Origin: Candidatus Blastococcus massiliensis AP3
Lineage (GTDB): Bacteria; Actinomycetota; Actinomycetes; Mycobacteriales; Geodermatophilaceae
Assembly (NCBI RefSeq): GCF_000582785.1
Contig: NZ_HG931173.1
Span: forward strand, 1,511,546-1,566,082
Direction: 5' to 3'
DNA length: 54,537 bases
Shown here: one piece after another, positions 7,876 to 18,279 of the stretch
Layout of the letters: each line of letters begins with the position of its first letter
Numbering within the stretch: the first letter of the stretch is position 1
Position numbers and translations under genes: made by a program
Notes under the pieces: generated by a model
Told to the model about the DNA's origin: nothing
The model's input: only the letters and a program-made list of their open reading frames with translations
The model's database searches: none

Positions 7876-9353
7876 CCTGCGGGCCCGGAGCCGCTGCGTG
7901 CCGGTTCCCCGGTCGTCGGCCGGGGAGCCGGTTCGCGGTGGGTCCACGCCACCACGCCGCCGCCCAGGCCGAGCAGGACGAACAGCACGTCCCCGGCCCC
8001 GCGGAACGTCAGGTGCGGGTCGAACAGCATGAGCACCGCGAGCGTCCCGGCCACCGTCGTCAGCAGGACGCCGACGGCCACGGCGGCCGGCTCGGTTTCG
8101 GCCGTCAGGCGGCGGCCGGTCCGCACCATCACCACGAGCAGGGCGATCACCGCGGCGAGCAGCACGATTCCACCGGTCCACACGACCCAGGCGTACCCGC
8201 TCTCGATGTACACCCACTCCCGCCAGCGCTCGCGGCCCGGGACACGGGCGGCGGTGCGCACACCGAGGACCCACTGGAAGTCGGCGGCGATGTCGGGCAG
8301 GAAGTACTGCTTCAGGTTCTCCCACCGCCCGTAGCGGCCGGTCCAGGACTCGGGGAGCCCGGTCGAGGGATCGGTGTCCTGCAGGCGCGCGTCGAGGACC
8401 GGCCGGAGCAGCGCCAGCGCGACGAGCCCCAGCCCGGAGCCCGCGAGCGCCAGGTCCCGCACCATCCCGGTGACCAGCGCGAACACCACGCCGGCGACGA
8501 CCACGCCGACGAGGACCGAGGCCTGCCCCGAGGCGACCGCGCCGAGGGTCAGGGCCCCCGCTACGGCGAGCAGCCTCGGCCGCGCGCGGGGGGTGGTGGC
8601 CGCCAGCGCTCCCGCCGCGATGCCGGCGTAGATCATCACCACGCCGTAGGCGACGGGGTTGCCGAGCGTGGAGGTCGCCCGGCCACCGTCGAGGGTGTAG
8701 CCGCCCTCGGGCAGCGGGAGCAGCGCGGCCAGCAGGTCGATCACCGGGCCCACCCGCAGCGCCTGCAGGACGCCGACGGCGCCGATGAGACCGGCGGAGA
8801 CCATCACCGCGACGAGGGCCCGGCGGGCCAGCCGCGGGGTGCTCAGGACGAGCCGGGCCGCGGTGTAGACGGCGAGCAGCTTCCACCAGGAGACGGCGTA
8901 GAGCAGGTCGTCGGTGGTGATCTCCTGCCCGCGCGCGAACATCGCCAGCAGCGGGGACACCGAGCCGGCCACGCCGACGGCGACGACCGCGAGGTCCAGC
9001 GGTTGCCGCGGGTACGGAACCGCCCGCCCCGCCCGCAGCCAGCGCACGACCAGCCCGGCGGCCACCCCGATGAGGAGCGGCACGAGCAGGACCTCGTTGA
9101 GCCGCAGGCCCGGCACCACGGCCCCCCGGTCCGAGCCCGCCACGAGGGGGGCCAGGGCCAGGTACGCGATCACCGCCCCGGCGGGCCAGAGCCCTGCCAG
9201 CAGGACCGCCAGCGCTCCACCGGCGAGCACCACGGCGGCCACGGGCCGGGCGGCCACCGCCGGCACGAGGAGCACGGCGAAGGCGAGCAGCACCGCACCG
9301 ACGAGGAGGTCCCGCCGGTGGACCGGTCCGCCGGCCGTGAGCGGCTCAGCCAT
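7872..9353 (-). CDS. O-antigen ligase/polymerase-like membrane protein (Wzy-like)
   Basis: 493 residues from the ATG at 9353, which lies inside the last codons of the upstream flippase gene (8-bp overlap). About 11-12 hydrophobic helices are visible, in two blocks separated by a large extracytoplasmic loop (about residues 320-375) containing SWTGRYGRWENLKQY and a following WVLGVRT segment. That layout matches the Wzy_C/O-antigen ligase superfamily, which polymerises lipid-linked repeat units at the outer face of the membrane. The short, acidic, Arg-containing loop is where the catalytic residues would lie, but I cannot assign them. It sits between a flippase and a GT, as expected for Wzy. The Pro/Ser-rich C-terminus overlaps the next start codon. 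Confidence 0.83.
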   Translation of the reverse strand: MAEPLTAGGPVHRRDLLVGAVLLAFAVLLVPAVAARPVAAVVLAGGALAVLLAGLWPAGAVIAYLALAPLVAGSDRGAVVPGLRLNEVLLVPLLIGVAAGLVVRWLRAGRAVPYPRQPLDLAVVAVGVAGSVSPLLAMFARGQEITTDDLLYAVSWWKLLAVYTAARLVLSTPRLARRALVAVMVSAGLIGAVGVLQALRVGPVIDLLAALLPLPEGGYTLDGGRATSTLGNPVAYGVVMIYAGIAAGALAATTPRARPRLLAVAGALTLGAVASGQASVLVGVVVAGVVFALVTGMVRDLALAGSGLGLVALALLRPVLDARLQDTDPSTGLPESWTGRYGRWENLKQYFLPDIAADFQWVLGVRTAARVPGRERWREWVYIESGYAWVVWTGGIVLLAAVIALLVVMVRTGRRLTAETEPAAVAVGVLLTTVAGTLAVLMLFDPHLTFRGAGDVLFVLLGLGGGVVAWTHREPAPRPTTGEPARSGSGPAG

Positions 9354-10989
9354 GGCCCCGGCCAGCGACCGCGCCCCGCCCGCGCAGCAGCGCCAGCATC
9401 CCGGCCAGCTCGGGGGACCGCAGCGCCCACTGGACGCCGCCGTAGACGAGGGCCCCGGCTCCGCCGGCGAGCAGGATCACCAGCAGCCCCTCGCCCCGTC
9501 CGGACACCTCTCCGGCGAGTGCGCGCACCCCGAGGACGACCGGCAGCATGGCGAGGCCCGCACCCGTGGTGCGCAGCAGCGTGGGGACGGCGGACGACGT
9601 CCCGCGGGCGAGCGGGTGCGTGATCGCCCAGCAGAGGAACGCCGCGGCGACGAGGTCGCTGACCGCGATGCTCAGGCCGACGCCCAGCAGCAGCGCCGGC
9701 CCGTCGAGCAGGGCCAGGCTGCCGAGCATCCCCGCGACCGCCAGGACCGCCCGCAGGGCGACCGCGCGCAGCGGACGTCCGGCGTCCCCCCGCGCGTAGG
9801 CGGCCGGCGTCGCCACGTCGAAGGCCGCCTGACCCACGATGCCGAGGCTGATCCCGAGCATGCAGTGCTGCAGGAGTTCGCGGCCGGCCGGCGTCGCCAT
9901 CTCGCCGAAGGCGACGACGGTGGCCAGCGGACCGCTGAGGACGGCGTAGAGCACGGCGGCCGGGACGGCGAGGAACAGCACGAGGCCCAGCCCGCGGTCG
10001 AAGCCCTCGCGATAGCCCGCCTCGTCCCCGGCCGCGTGGGCGCGCGAGAGGTGCGGCAGCGAGGCCTGGGCGATCGGCCGGGCGGTGACCGCCGAGGGCA
10101 GCATGTAGAACGCCCACGCGACGGTGAACGCCACGACGCCCCCCGGAACGGCGGCCGCCACGACCAGGAGGCAGAAGTAGCGGGCGGCGGTCAGTCCGGC
10201 GTGCCCGACCGACGGGACCGCCAGGCGCACGATTCCGCGGACCTCCGGGTCCCGCCGGCCGCCCCGGGCGAGTGCCAGGCGGACGCCGCAGCGGCGCGCA
10301 CCGGCCCACTGCACGGCCGCGTGCGCCAGGACCGCCGCCGTGGTCCCGCCCCCGAGGAGGAGGATCTCGGCCGTCCCGTGCTCCCCGGCCCGGCCGGTGC
10401 CGAAGAGCACGGTGTACGCGCCGAGGACGACGGTGATGGCCACGTTCTCCACGCTCGGCGCACCCGCGGCGAGGGCGAACCGCCCGCTCGCCTGCTGCAC
10501 CGCGGCCGCCACCCCCACCACCATGTACAGCGGCACCTGCACCAGGAGCAGGGCGAGGAGCAGCCAGGCCGATCCGCCGGGAACCGCCCGCTCCCCCTCG
10601 GGGATGCCCGCCCGGAGCAGGCCGACGACCCAGGGCCCGGCGAGGACCACGGCGAGGGTGAGGACGACGGCGGTGCCGACCGCCAGGGTGAGGAACCGGC
10701 TGGCCAGCCGGGCCGCGGCGACCGGATCGCCGGCGTCGACGTGCCGGACCACGGCCGGGACCAGCAGCGAGGCGAAGAGCGCGCCGACCAGCAGCTCGAA
10801 CAGCAGGTTCGGCACGGTGTTCGCGGCCTGGTAGAGGTCCGCGAACTGCGTCGGGCCCAGGACGGCCGCGACCGCGACGATCCGGACCAGGCCCGTCGCC
10901 CGGCTGACCATGATCCAGGCCGAACCGACCACGGAGTCGGTCGCCACCCGGCGCGTGGTCGCGCCCGGCGGGGGCCTGTGGGGGGTCAC
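9346..10989 (-). CDS. MurJ-like (MviN-family) lipid-linked oligosaccharide flippase
   Basis: 547 residues from the GTG at 10989, which overlaps the Wzz-like stop (GTGA). About 14 hydrophobic helices are present. The first helix region carries the MurJ/MviN pattern: RATGLVRIVAVAAVLG, then ADLYQAANTVPNLLFELL and a charged ASLLVPAVVRH loop. Canonical MurJ flips lipid II. Here the gene sits in a glycan operon between Wzz-like and Wzy-like genes, so it most likely exports the set A lipid-linked repeat. No dedicated RfbX-type flippase is present in set A, which supports that. Which lipid is moved is inferred; a lipid II role cannot be excluded. Confidence 0.87.
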   Translation of the reverse strand: MTPHRPPPGATTRRVATDSVVGSAWIMVSRATGLVRIVAVAAVLGPTQFADLYQAANTVPNLLFELLVGALFASLLVPAVVRHVDAGDPVAAARLASRFLTLAVGTAVVLTLAVVLAGPWVVGLLRAGIPEGERAVPGGSAWLLLALLLVQVPLYMVVGVAAAVQQASGRFALAAGAPSVENVAITVVLGAYTVLFGTGRAGEHGTAEILLLGGGTTAAVLAHAAVQWAGARRCGVRLALARGGRRDPEVRGIVRLAVPSVGHAGLTAARYFCLLVVAAAVPGGVVAFTVAWAFYMLPSAVTARPIAQASLPHLSRAHAAGDEAGYREGFDRGLGLVLFLAVPAAVLYAVLSGPLATVVAFGEMATPAGRELLQHCMLGISLGIVGQAAFDVATPAAYARGDAGRPLRAVALRAVLAVAGMLGSLALLDGPALLLGVGLSIAVSDLVAAAFLCWAITHPLARGTSSAVPTLLRTTGAGLAMLPVVLGVRALAGEVSGRGEGLLVILLAGGAGALVYGGVQWALRSPELAGMLALLRGRGAVAGRGHG

Positions 10990-11588
10990 GGCTCCGGGCG
11001 CCGGTTCCCGCTCCCCCGGAACCGCAGCAGCGCCATGAGGGCCACGGTGAGGACCAGGCCCACGAGCAGTCCCGCGGCGGCTGCGCGCACCGGCTGGGGT
11101 CCGACCGGGTCGTCGAGGACGGCCGGCGGGATCACCGTGCTCACCCGCCCGATGTCGGACTCCGAGGCCAGGCCGGACGAGATGCTGACGTAGCGATCGG
11201 CCAGGAAGTCGGCCGTGCGGCGGGCCCGGTCGGCGTCCCGGTCCACGACCCGCAGCCGCAGCACGCTGCTGGCATCGACGATCCGGACGCTGGCGTCGCG
11301 CGCCAGGGCCTGGGCGTCGCGTCCCACCGAGGAGGCGGCGTCCTCCACCAGGGGCCGGCCCAGCATCAGCACCTGGTGGGTGGCCAGCTGCCGGTCGACG
11401 TCCTCCGCGCTGGTCGCGTCGCCGGGCTCGTGGAGCAGGTCGACCTCGACGGCGTACGTCGTCGGCTGCTGGTAGTAGCTCCAGGCGGCGGCCCCGGCCG
11501 ATGGGATCACCAGGAGCGCCACGACCAGCAGCCCTAGCAGCACCTGCCCGCGCCGGCGGGAGCGGTGATCGCGAACGCGCACGCCCAT
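10986..11588 (-). CDS. Wzz-like chain-length determinant, no kinase domain
   Basis: 200 residues from the ATG at 11588, preceded on the minus strand by a GGGGTGGG stretch. The start at 11885 in the same frame is rejected because it would run through the divergent promoter region. Two membrane helices frame the protein: one at about 17-40 (LLGLLVVALLVIPSAG) and one at about 165-187. The periplasmic part between them has the usual YAVEVDLL strand and an alternating charged helix. Family members form oligomers that set polymer length. There is no Walker motif, so tyrosine-kinase control would need a partner from elsewhere. First gene of the operon running down to 6631. Confidence 0.82.
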   Translation of the reverse strand: MGVRVRDHRSRRRGQVLLGLLVVALLVIPSAGAAAWSYYQQPTTYAVEVDLLHEPGDATSAEDVDRQLATHQVLMLGRPLVEDAASSVGRDAQALARDASVRIVDASSVLRLRVVDRDADRARRTADFLADRYVSISSGLASESDIGRVSTVIPPAVLDDPVGPQPVRAAAAGLLVGLVLTVALMALLRFRGSGNRRPEP

Positions 11589-11733
11589 GCACCCACCCCT
11601 GTCCGACGGGCGGGGCGCGGAACGCCACCTCCCGGATAGAGGCAACCTATGCGGTTCAGCTGCGTCTTTCATCCCGGACCGCGTGCTAGCTTCGGCGACC
11701 TCGCGGACACCCTGCGAGCCGGGCGGCGGTGCG

Positions 11734-12531
11734 ATGAACCGGGTGGAACGACTGCTGGACCGCGGTCCGGCGCGGCTCAACGCGCGCCTGCGGCTGGCCA
11801 AGAAGGCGTGGCAGGGCGACCGGTTGCTCCCGTTGATGCGCCGGCTCGTCGGTCCCGGGGACGTCGTGGTCGACATCGGAGCCAATCGCGGCGTCTACAC
11901 CGTCCTGCTCGAGCGGCGGGTCGGCCGGCAGGGCCGGGTGCACGCCGTCGACCCCTTCCCGGACAACGTGCGCATGCTGCGGGCGGCCACCGCCGGGCAG
12001 ACCTCCGTGCACGCGGCGGCGCTGTCGGACCACACGGGCGTCGCGACGCTGTTCGTGCCGGTGCAGGACGGCCGTCCGATCCACGCGCTGGCCACCCTGG
12101 TGCCGCCCGATCGGAGCGGGGACGTCGAGTACACCGAGACCCCGGTCGACGTCCGCCGCCTGGACGACCTCGTGGGTGCGGAGGCCGGGCGGGTCACGTT
12201 CGTCAAGTGCGACGTCGAGGGGCATGAGCTGCCGGTGCTCGAGGGAGCGGCGTCCATCATCGAGCGCGCGCGACCGCACCTCGCCGTCGAGATCGAGCAG
12301 CGTCACCAGCGGCAGGACATCCGGGAGGTGTTCCACCGCATCGAGGCCTGGGGCTACGACGGGTACGCGATCTTCCCCGGCGGGCTGCGTCCGGTGGCCG
12401 AGTTCGACGTGACGCGCGATCAGCTCGCGTTCACCGGCGAGGGGTTCGTGCCCTACGGGATGCCGGACGGGTACGTGGGCGACTTCCTGTTCGTCCGCGC
12501 GGGCACGCCGGTCGAGGGGTTGCTCGGCTAG
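11734..12531 (+). CDS. FkbM-family SAM-dependent methyltransferase
   Basis: 265 residues from the ATG at 11734. The frame is open back to 11587, but that would include the divergent promoter region. SAM motif I is DVVVDIGANRGVYTVLLER at about 48-66, HAVDPFPDNV gives the acidic strand-2 residue, and KCDVEGHELPVLEGA is the FkbM signature. Members O-methylate sugars or polyketide hydroxyls. It is divergent from the Wzz-Wzy operon, so it may methylate the same polymer. A weak TAGCTT (-10 like) at 11687-11692 precedes it, but without a convincing -35. Its stop TAG at 12529-12531 overlaps the stop of the converging hydrolase gene within a CTAG palindrome. Confidence 0.9.
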   Translation: MNRVERLLDRGPARLNARLRLAKKAWQGDRLLPLMRRLVGPGDVVVDIGANRGVYTVLLERRVGRQGRVHAVDPFPDNVRMLRAATAGQTSVHAAALSDHTGVATLFVPVQDGRPIHALATLVPPDRSGDVEYTETPVDVRRLDDLVGAEAGRVTFVKCDVEGHELPVLEGAASIIERARPHLAVEIEQRHQRQDIREVFHRIEAWGYDGYAIFPGGLRPVAEFDVTRDQLAFTGEGFVPYGMPDGYVGDFLFVRAGTPVEGLLG

Positions 12532-13799
12532 GGAGGGGCGAGCCCGCTCCGGCTCCGGTGGGTGAGGTTGGCGGGGTCCTCGATCACCGTTGCGTGCACG
12601 TAGGCGGTGTCGAGGACGAGGGCGGCGGCCGAGGACGTGCTGCGCGAGGCGCCGTAGACGAGCAGGTTCTCCGTGGGCGGCCACCAGGCCCCGGCGCACC
12701 AGGCGGTGACGTGGAAGCCGTAGTCGTTGAACCGCTCGTAGGTCCGCGCCGCGAGCGCGGACCACCGCTCCGCGGACTCGTCCTTGGCCCAGCCGGTCTC
12801 CCCGATGTAGCCGGTCTCCCCCTCCAGCCAGGAGTGGAAGGCGTCGATCTCCGCGACCGCGCGGGTGTGCAGCGCGTCGGGCCTGTCCCCGGCCGTGTAC
12901 CCGAGGGACTCGGCGAACTCCACCGCCCGGGCGTAGCTGGTGCCCTCGTCCTCCAGCGTGAAGTACTGGTGGGCCTCGTACCAGATCGGATTGGCGACGC
13001 CGGTGATCCACGGCCCGCCGCCGTGCGAGACGCGTGGGTCGGTGTAGAGGTTGTAGCCGTAGACGCTGACCGCGATGGGGGTCGCGGGGTCCACGGCGGC
13101 GACGGCCTCGCACGCGGCCTGCGCGGCGCGCTCCCAGAGGGCCGTCGCGGAGTACCCGTCGACGGCGTCGAGGAGCGGCTCGCCCGTCAGGCCGTACGCG
13201 GCGAGGGAAGGGCGGCCGGCCAGCGCCGTCGCCAGGCGCGACCAGAAGTCGGCGAACTGCTCGATGCCGGGCCCGCGGGCGGAGCCGATGGCGCGCCGGA
13301 CACCCACGCCGTCCTCGTGCACCCAGTACGCGCCGTACGAGGCCAGGGCCGGGACCACCCGGATCCCGTGGGCGGCGGCGAGATCGAGCGTGCCCTCGAG
13401 CCGGCCGAGCTCGGCCGGCTCGAGGGGGGCGTCCCAGGTCGGCTGCAGGCGCTCCCACCGGACCGGCAGACGCACCATCCCGACGCCCCGCCCGGCGAGG
13501 TACGCGAAGTCGCCGTCGGTCGGGTAGTGGTATGCGCGCAGGTCGGAGCCGTCGTGCGTTCCCGGGTCGAGATTGGAGAACGTGTCGCCGGATCCGGTGC
13601 CGCCGAGGTTCCTCCCGACGCCGAACTCGGGCCCGTTGAGGTTCACCCCGCGGAGCACCTCGCGAGCCGGGGGCGCGGGCGGCTCGACGGGCGCACCGCT
13701 CCGGGTCAGCCCGTAGGTCACGGCGCCGATCGCGGCGAGCTTGAGTGCCGTGCGACGGGACACCGGCTCCGCGGCGCGGTGCCGTCCGCTGGTCGCCAT
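12528..13799 (-). CDS. Tat-exported GH5-like glycoside hydrolase with altered acid/base motif
   Basis: 423 residues from the ATG at 13799. The N-terminus has a twin-arginine motif SRRTALK (about 14-20) followed by a short hydrophobic stretch, so export by Tat or membrane anchoring is likely. The fold reads as a GH5/clan-A TIM barrel: RGVNLNG near 50-56, GVGMVRLPVRWERLQP, a late EAHQYF (His277) and YIGETGW with Glu334 as the expected nucleophile. The strand-4 acid/base motif, usually NEP, reads TGEP here with Glu207; the asparagine is replaced by glycine. Such hydrolases in exopolysaccharide loci trim or release polymer. Cleaved linkage unknown. It ends tail to tail with the FkbM gene. Confidence 0.8.
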   Translation of the reverse strand: MATSGRHRAAEPVSRRTALKLAAIGAVTYGLTRSGAPVEPPAPPAREVLRGVNLNGPEFGVGRNLGGTGSGDTFSNLDPGTHDGSDLRAYHYPTDGDFAYLAGRGVGMVRLPVRWERLQPTWDAPLEPAELGRLEGTLDLAAAHGIRVVPALASYGAYWVHEDGVGVRRAIGSARGPGIEQFADFWSRLATALAGRPSLAAYGLTGEPLLDAVDGYSATALWERAAQAACEAVAAVDPATPIAVSVYGYNLYTDPRVSHGGGPWITGVANPIWYEAHQYFTLEDEGTSYARAVEFAESLGYTAGDRPDALHTRAVAEIDAFHSWLEGETGYIGETGWAKDESAERWSALAARTYERFNDYGFHVTAWCAGAWWPPTENLLVYGASRSTSSAAALVLDTAYVHATVIEDPANLTHRSRSGLAPP

Positions 13800-13918
13800 G
13801 GCAGTCCCTGGAGCTCCCGTCGCGCGTCGCGGTGGGACCGGCGGCCCCGTGCACCGATCCTCGCCCGCGGAGCGCCGCGGAACCAGCCCACGCGGCGCGC
13901 GGAGCCGGGTGGCCGCGG

Positions 13919-14647
13919 TCAGTCGCGCCGGCCGCCGTCGCCGGGCAGGGCGCCGGTGTCGGTGAGCTCGAGCGCGACGTCGACGAGCTTGCGGTTCAGC
14001 TCCTGGGAGACGCGGGCGAGCACGCCGAACGCCTGCTGGGCGGTGAGCCGGTGGCGCTCCATGAGGATGCCCTTGGCCTGACCGATGAGGTCGCGGCTGT
14101 TCATCCCCGCGCGCAGGTGCTCCTCGTGCTCGGCCCCGGCCAGCGCGACCGCGGCGTGGCTCGCGAAGATCTGCCCGATCTCCCGGCTCTCGGCGTCGAA
14201 GGCGCCCGGGGTCCGCGTGTAGAGGTTCATCGCACCCAGCTGATCGCCGACGACGAACAGCTGGAAGCACACCATGCTCCCGATGCCCCGCGCGGCGGCC
14301 TGCACCGCGAAGCGGGGCCAGCGTTCCTCGGATCCCATGTCGTCCACCAGGACCAGCCGGCTCTCCCAGATGGCGTCCAGACAGGGGCCCTGCTCCAGCT
14401 GCTGCTGGAGCTGGTCCAGTTCCTTCGCCAGCTCGCTCGTCGACGCCCGCGGCTCCACCAGCGAGCGGCCGATCACGTAGCTGACGCTGCACTCCTCGGC
14501 ATTCGGCACCGTGGCCACGGCGGAGGCGGTGATCGACCGGAGCGTGGCCTCGACGTCGCCGTGTTCCTCCTGGAGCTCCCTGGCCACCCGGCTCATGGCG
14601 TCGCCGAGGTGGAGCCTCGGGTCGGGGACGGTGTCGTGGGCTGACAT
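13919..14647 (-). CDS. GAF-ANTAR regulatory protein
   Basis: 242 residues from the ATG at 14647. A GAF domain covers about residues 30-170 (the segment around QGPCLDAIWES is typical of actinobacterial GAF sensors), and an ANTAR domain covers about 182-235, with RDLIGQAKGILMERH and the ALAV/VSQELNRKL-type second and third helices. ANTAR domains bind paired hexanucleotide-loop hairpins in mRNA leaders and prevent transcription termination or translation inhibition. The GAF domain would sense a small ligand or stress. It faces a second GAF-ANTAR gene across a 358-bp gap. The upstream gene end at 13919 is 119 bp from the start of the GH5-like gene, so these may be co-oriented but separate units. 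Confidence 0.93.
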   Translation of the reverse strand: MSAHDTVPDPRLHLGDAMSRVARELQEEHGDVEATLRSITASAVATVPNAEECSVSYVIGRSLVEPRASTSELAKELDQLQQQLEQGPCLDAIWESRLVLVDDMGSEERWPRFAVQAAARGIGSMVCFQLFVVGDQLGAMNLYTRTPGAFDAESREIGQIFASHAAVALAGAEHEEHLRAGMNSRDLIGQAKGILMERHRLTAQQAFGVLARVSQELNRKLVDVALELTDTGALPGDGGRRD

Positions 14648-15005
14648 GACGGGAGCCTAGTGACGTCGGGGGCCGTGGATGCCTGCCCACGACGCGGGAC
14701 GAGGGGACGCCGCGAGGTTGGGCGGGGCGTGGCAGGGAACATCGCTGCTCAGGCCCTGTCGGCCGGTCCCGGGAAGCCGCGGGGGCCCAGGTCCCGCCAG
14801 TCCAAAGCCGCGGGCTGGCGGGGCCGCCCGGGTCGCTGACCACGACGGGCCATGTGCCCTCGGTCGGCGGGTACTCTCACCCGCACACCGCCTCGGCGGT
14901 CTTCGGGTCAGACAGCGGCCTCGGGATCACGGCGCCCCCATCGAGGGAGCGCGCTCCGGACGAGGGCTCACCTCGGCAGCCGGACCCGACAGGCTGGATC
15001 AGTAC
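14648..15005. other. Intergenic region between two divergent GAF-ANTAR genes
   Basis: 358 bp without a convincing gene. Reading frames run through it but lack a ribosome-binding site and codon bias. A TACTCT element at 14872-14877 fits an actinobacterial -10 (TANNNT) for the plus-strand gene, with no clear -35 at the right distance. Promoters for both regulators must lie here. Confidence 0.5.
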
Positions 15006-15743
15006 GTGACGACCGACATCCCGTCTCCGCGCCCGCTCGAGGGTGCCCGCGACGCCTTCGCCGAACTCGGGCGGGTCTCGTTCGAGAACACCTCGATGGA
15101 GGACCTGCTGCAGCGGGTCGCCGAGCTGGCCAAGCAGGTCATCCCAGGAGTGGCGGAGGCCTCGGTCAGCCTCGTCGTCCACGACCGGCCGACGACCGTC
15201 GGCTTCACCGGACCGCTGGCGCTCGACCTGGACGAGTCGCAGTACGGCTACGGCTACGGCCCCTGCCTGGAGGCCGCCGTCGGTCAGGAGATCCGCGAGA
15301 TGACCGACGCCCGGGAGGAGCGGCGCTGGCCCGAGTACACCCAGGTGTGCATCGAGCGCGGGTCGCTGAGCTCGTTGTCGGTGCCGGCGCCGATCCGGGA
15401 GTCCATCCAGGCCGCGGTGAACCTCTACGCGCGGGAGGCGCACGCCTTCGACGACGTCGCCCGCGACACCGGGCGGGAGTTCGCCTCCTACGCCGCCCTT
15501 GCCGTGGGCAACATGCACCTGTACGAGACCACGCGCGAGTGGGCGCTGAACCTGGACGCCGCGATGCGCAGCCGGGCGGTCATCGAGCAGGCCAAGGGCA
15601 TCCTGATGAGCCAGCGCCGGTGTGACGCCGCGGAGGCGTTCAACATGCTCGCGGCGGCATCGCAACGGTCCGACCGCAAGCTGCGGGACATCGCGCAGTC
15701 CCTCGTCGACGGCGTCAGCGGCACCTCGCACAGCCAGAACTAG
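15006..15743 (+). CDS. GAF-ANTAR regulatory protein
   Basis: 245 residues from the GTG at 15006. The frame is open to 14679 but the upstream part has no motif, and alignment with the neighbouring homologue places the start here. The GAF domain (about 15-165) contains YGYGYGPCLEAA, matching QGPCLDA of the divergent paralogue; the ANTAR domain (about 178-232) reads RAVIEQAKGILMSQRRCDAAEAF and then QRSDRKLRDIAQ. As with its neighbour, it should be a soluble sensor acting as an RNA-binding antiterminator. The two proteins clearly share architecture but differ in many positions, so they are old paralogues. Possible targets are mRNA leaders in this locus, which I could not identify. Confidence 0.92.
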   Translation: MTTDIPSPRPLEGARDAFAELGRVSFENTSMEDLLQRVAELAKQVIPGVAEASVSLVVHDRPTTVGFTGPLALDLDESQYGYGYGPCLEAAVGQEIREMTDAREERRWPEYTQVCIERGSLSSLSVPAPIRESIQAAVNLYAREAHAFDDVARDTGREFASYAALAVGNMHLYETTREWALNLDAAMRSRAVIEQAKGILMSQRRCDAAEAFNMLAAASQRSDRKLRDIAQSLVDGVSGTSHSQN

Positions 15744-15785
15744 CCAGAACCCACACCGAGGCGCGCGGTCTGCCACGCTGGTGCC

Positions 15786-15953
15786 GTGTTCCTCCGGAAG
15801 CGGGTCGCGTGGCTGACCCAGGCGCGGCGCCGGACGAGCATCCGCCGTCCCGCCCCGTGGCACGTGCACCGGTTCCGTAGGACGGGCGACGACCCCCTCG
15901 GCCCGGACGGGCTCTACGCGTGCCGCTGCGGCGAGATCCGCTCGGGCATCTGA
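15786..15953 (+). CDS. Small basic protein with C-terminal CxCG motif
   Basis: A 55-codon frame from a GTG at 15786 to the TGA at 15951-15953. The product is very basic in its first half (RRRTSIRRP) and ends with LYACRCGEIRSGI, a CxC pair that could bind metal only together with other ligands (WHVHRF supplies two histidines). G+C at third positions is high. It is too short for certainty; only its packing between two genes and the Cys/His content support it. No function proposed. Confidence 0.45.
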   Translation: MFLRKRVAWLTQARRRTSIRRPAPWHVHRFRRTGDDPLGPDGLYACRCGEIRSGI

Positions 15954-16057
15954 CGAGGCACTCTTTGGGGGCTGCTCCCGCCCACAGCGGACCAGTTCGT
16001 CACTTTGTGCCCGCGTGGGATCACGGAGAATCACTGCCGAGCCCGTAGGAATGGGAC

Positions 16058-16225
16058 ATGGCCTTGGTGATCACGGTGGGAGCCGCGTGGGTGACGCTCG
16101 CCCTGCCCGTGGCGGTGCTGCTCGGCCGGGGCATCCGGCTGGCCGACGACACCGCGCGGGCGCCCTTCCGCACCGACGGCGTCGAGCGCTTCCTGCGCGA
16201 GCAGGCGTCGGCCCCCACAGCCTGA
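16058..16225 (+). CDS. Small single-pass membrane protein
   Basis: 55 residues from the ATG at 16058, with a TAGGAATGG stretch just before it. Residues 3-23 form one hydrophobic helix, followed by LGRGIRLADD, a polar tail and FRTDGVERFLREQ. The LGRGxRxAD segment after the helix is nearly the same as in the larger membrane protein encoded at 18280-19167 (LGRGMRMADE). It ends 10 bp before the converging rfbD stop. Likely N-out, C-in anchor; function unknown. Confidence 0.6.
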   Translation: MALVITVGAAWVTLALPVAVLLGRGIRLADDTARAPFRTDGVERFLREQASAPTA

Positions 16226-16235
16226 CGCGCGGAGC

Positions 16236-18238
<2,003 letters not shown>

Positions 18239-18279
18239 TCAGATGGGGCACGAGGGAGTCAGGTGCCCGGCTTACGCCG

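Noticed and set aside
7938-11193. Long plus-strand frames (up to 759 codons) opposite the Wzy and flippase genes
   Set aside because: They are antisense to genes with clear membrane-protein signatures, have unnatural Arg/Gln/Gly-rich composition and no motif; they result from high third-position G+C.
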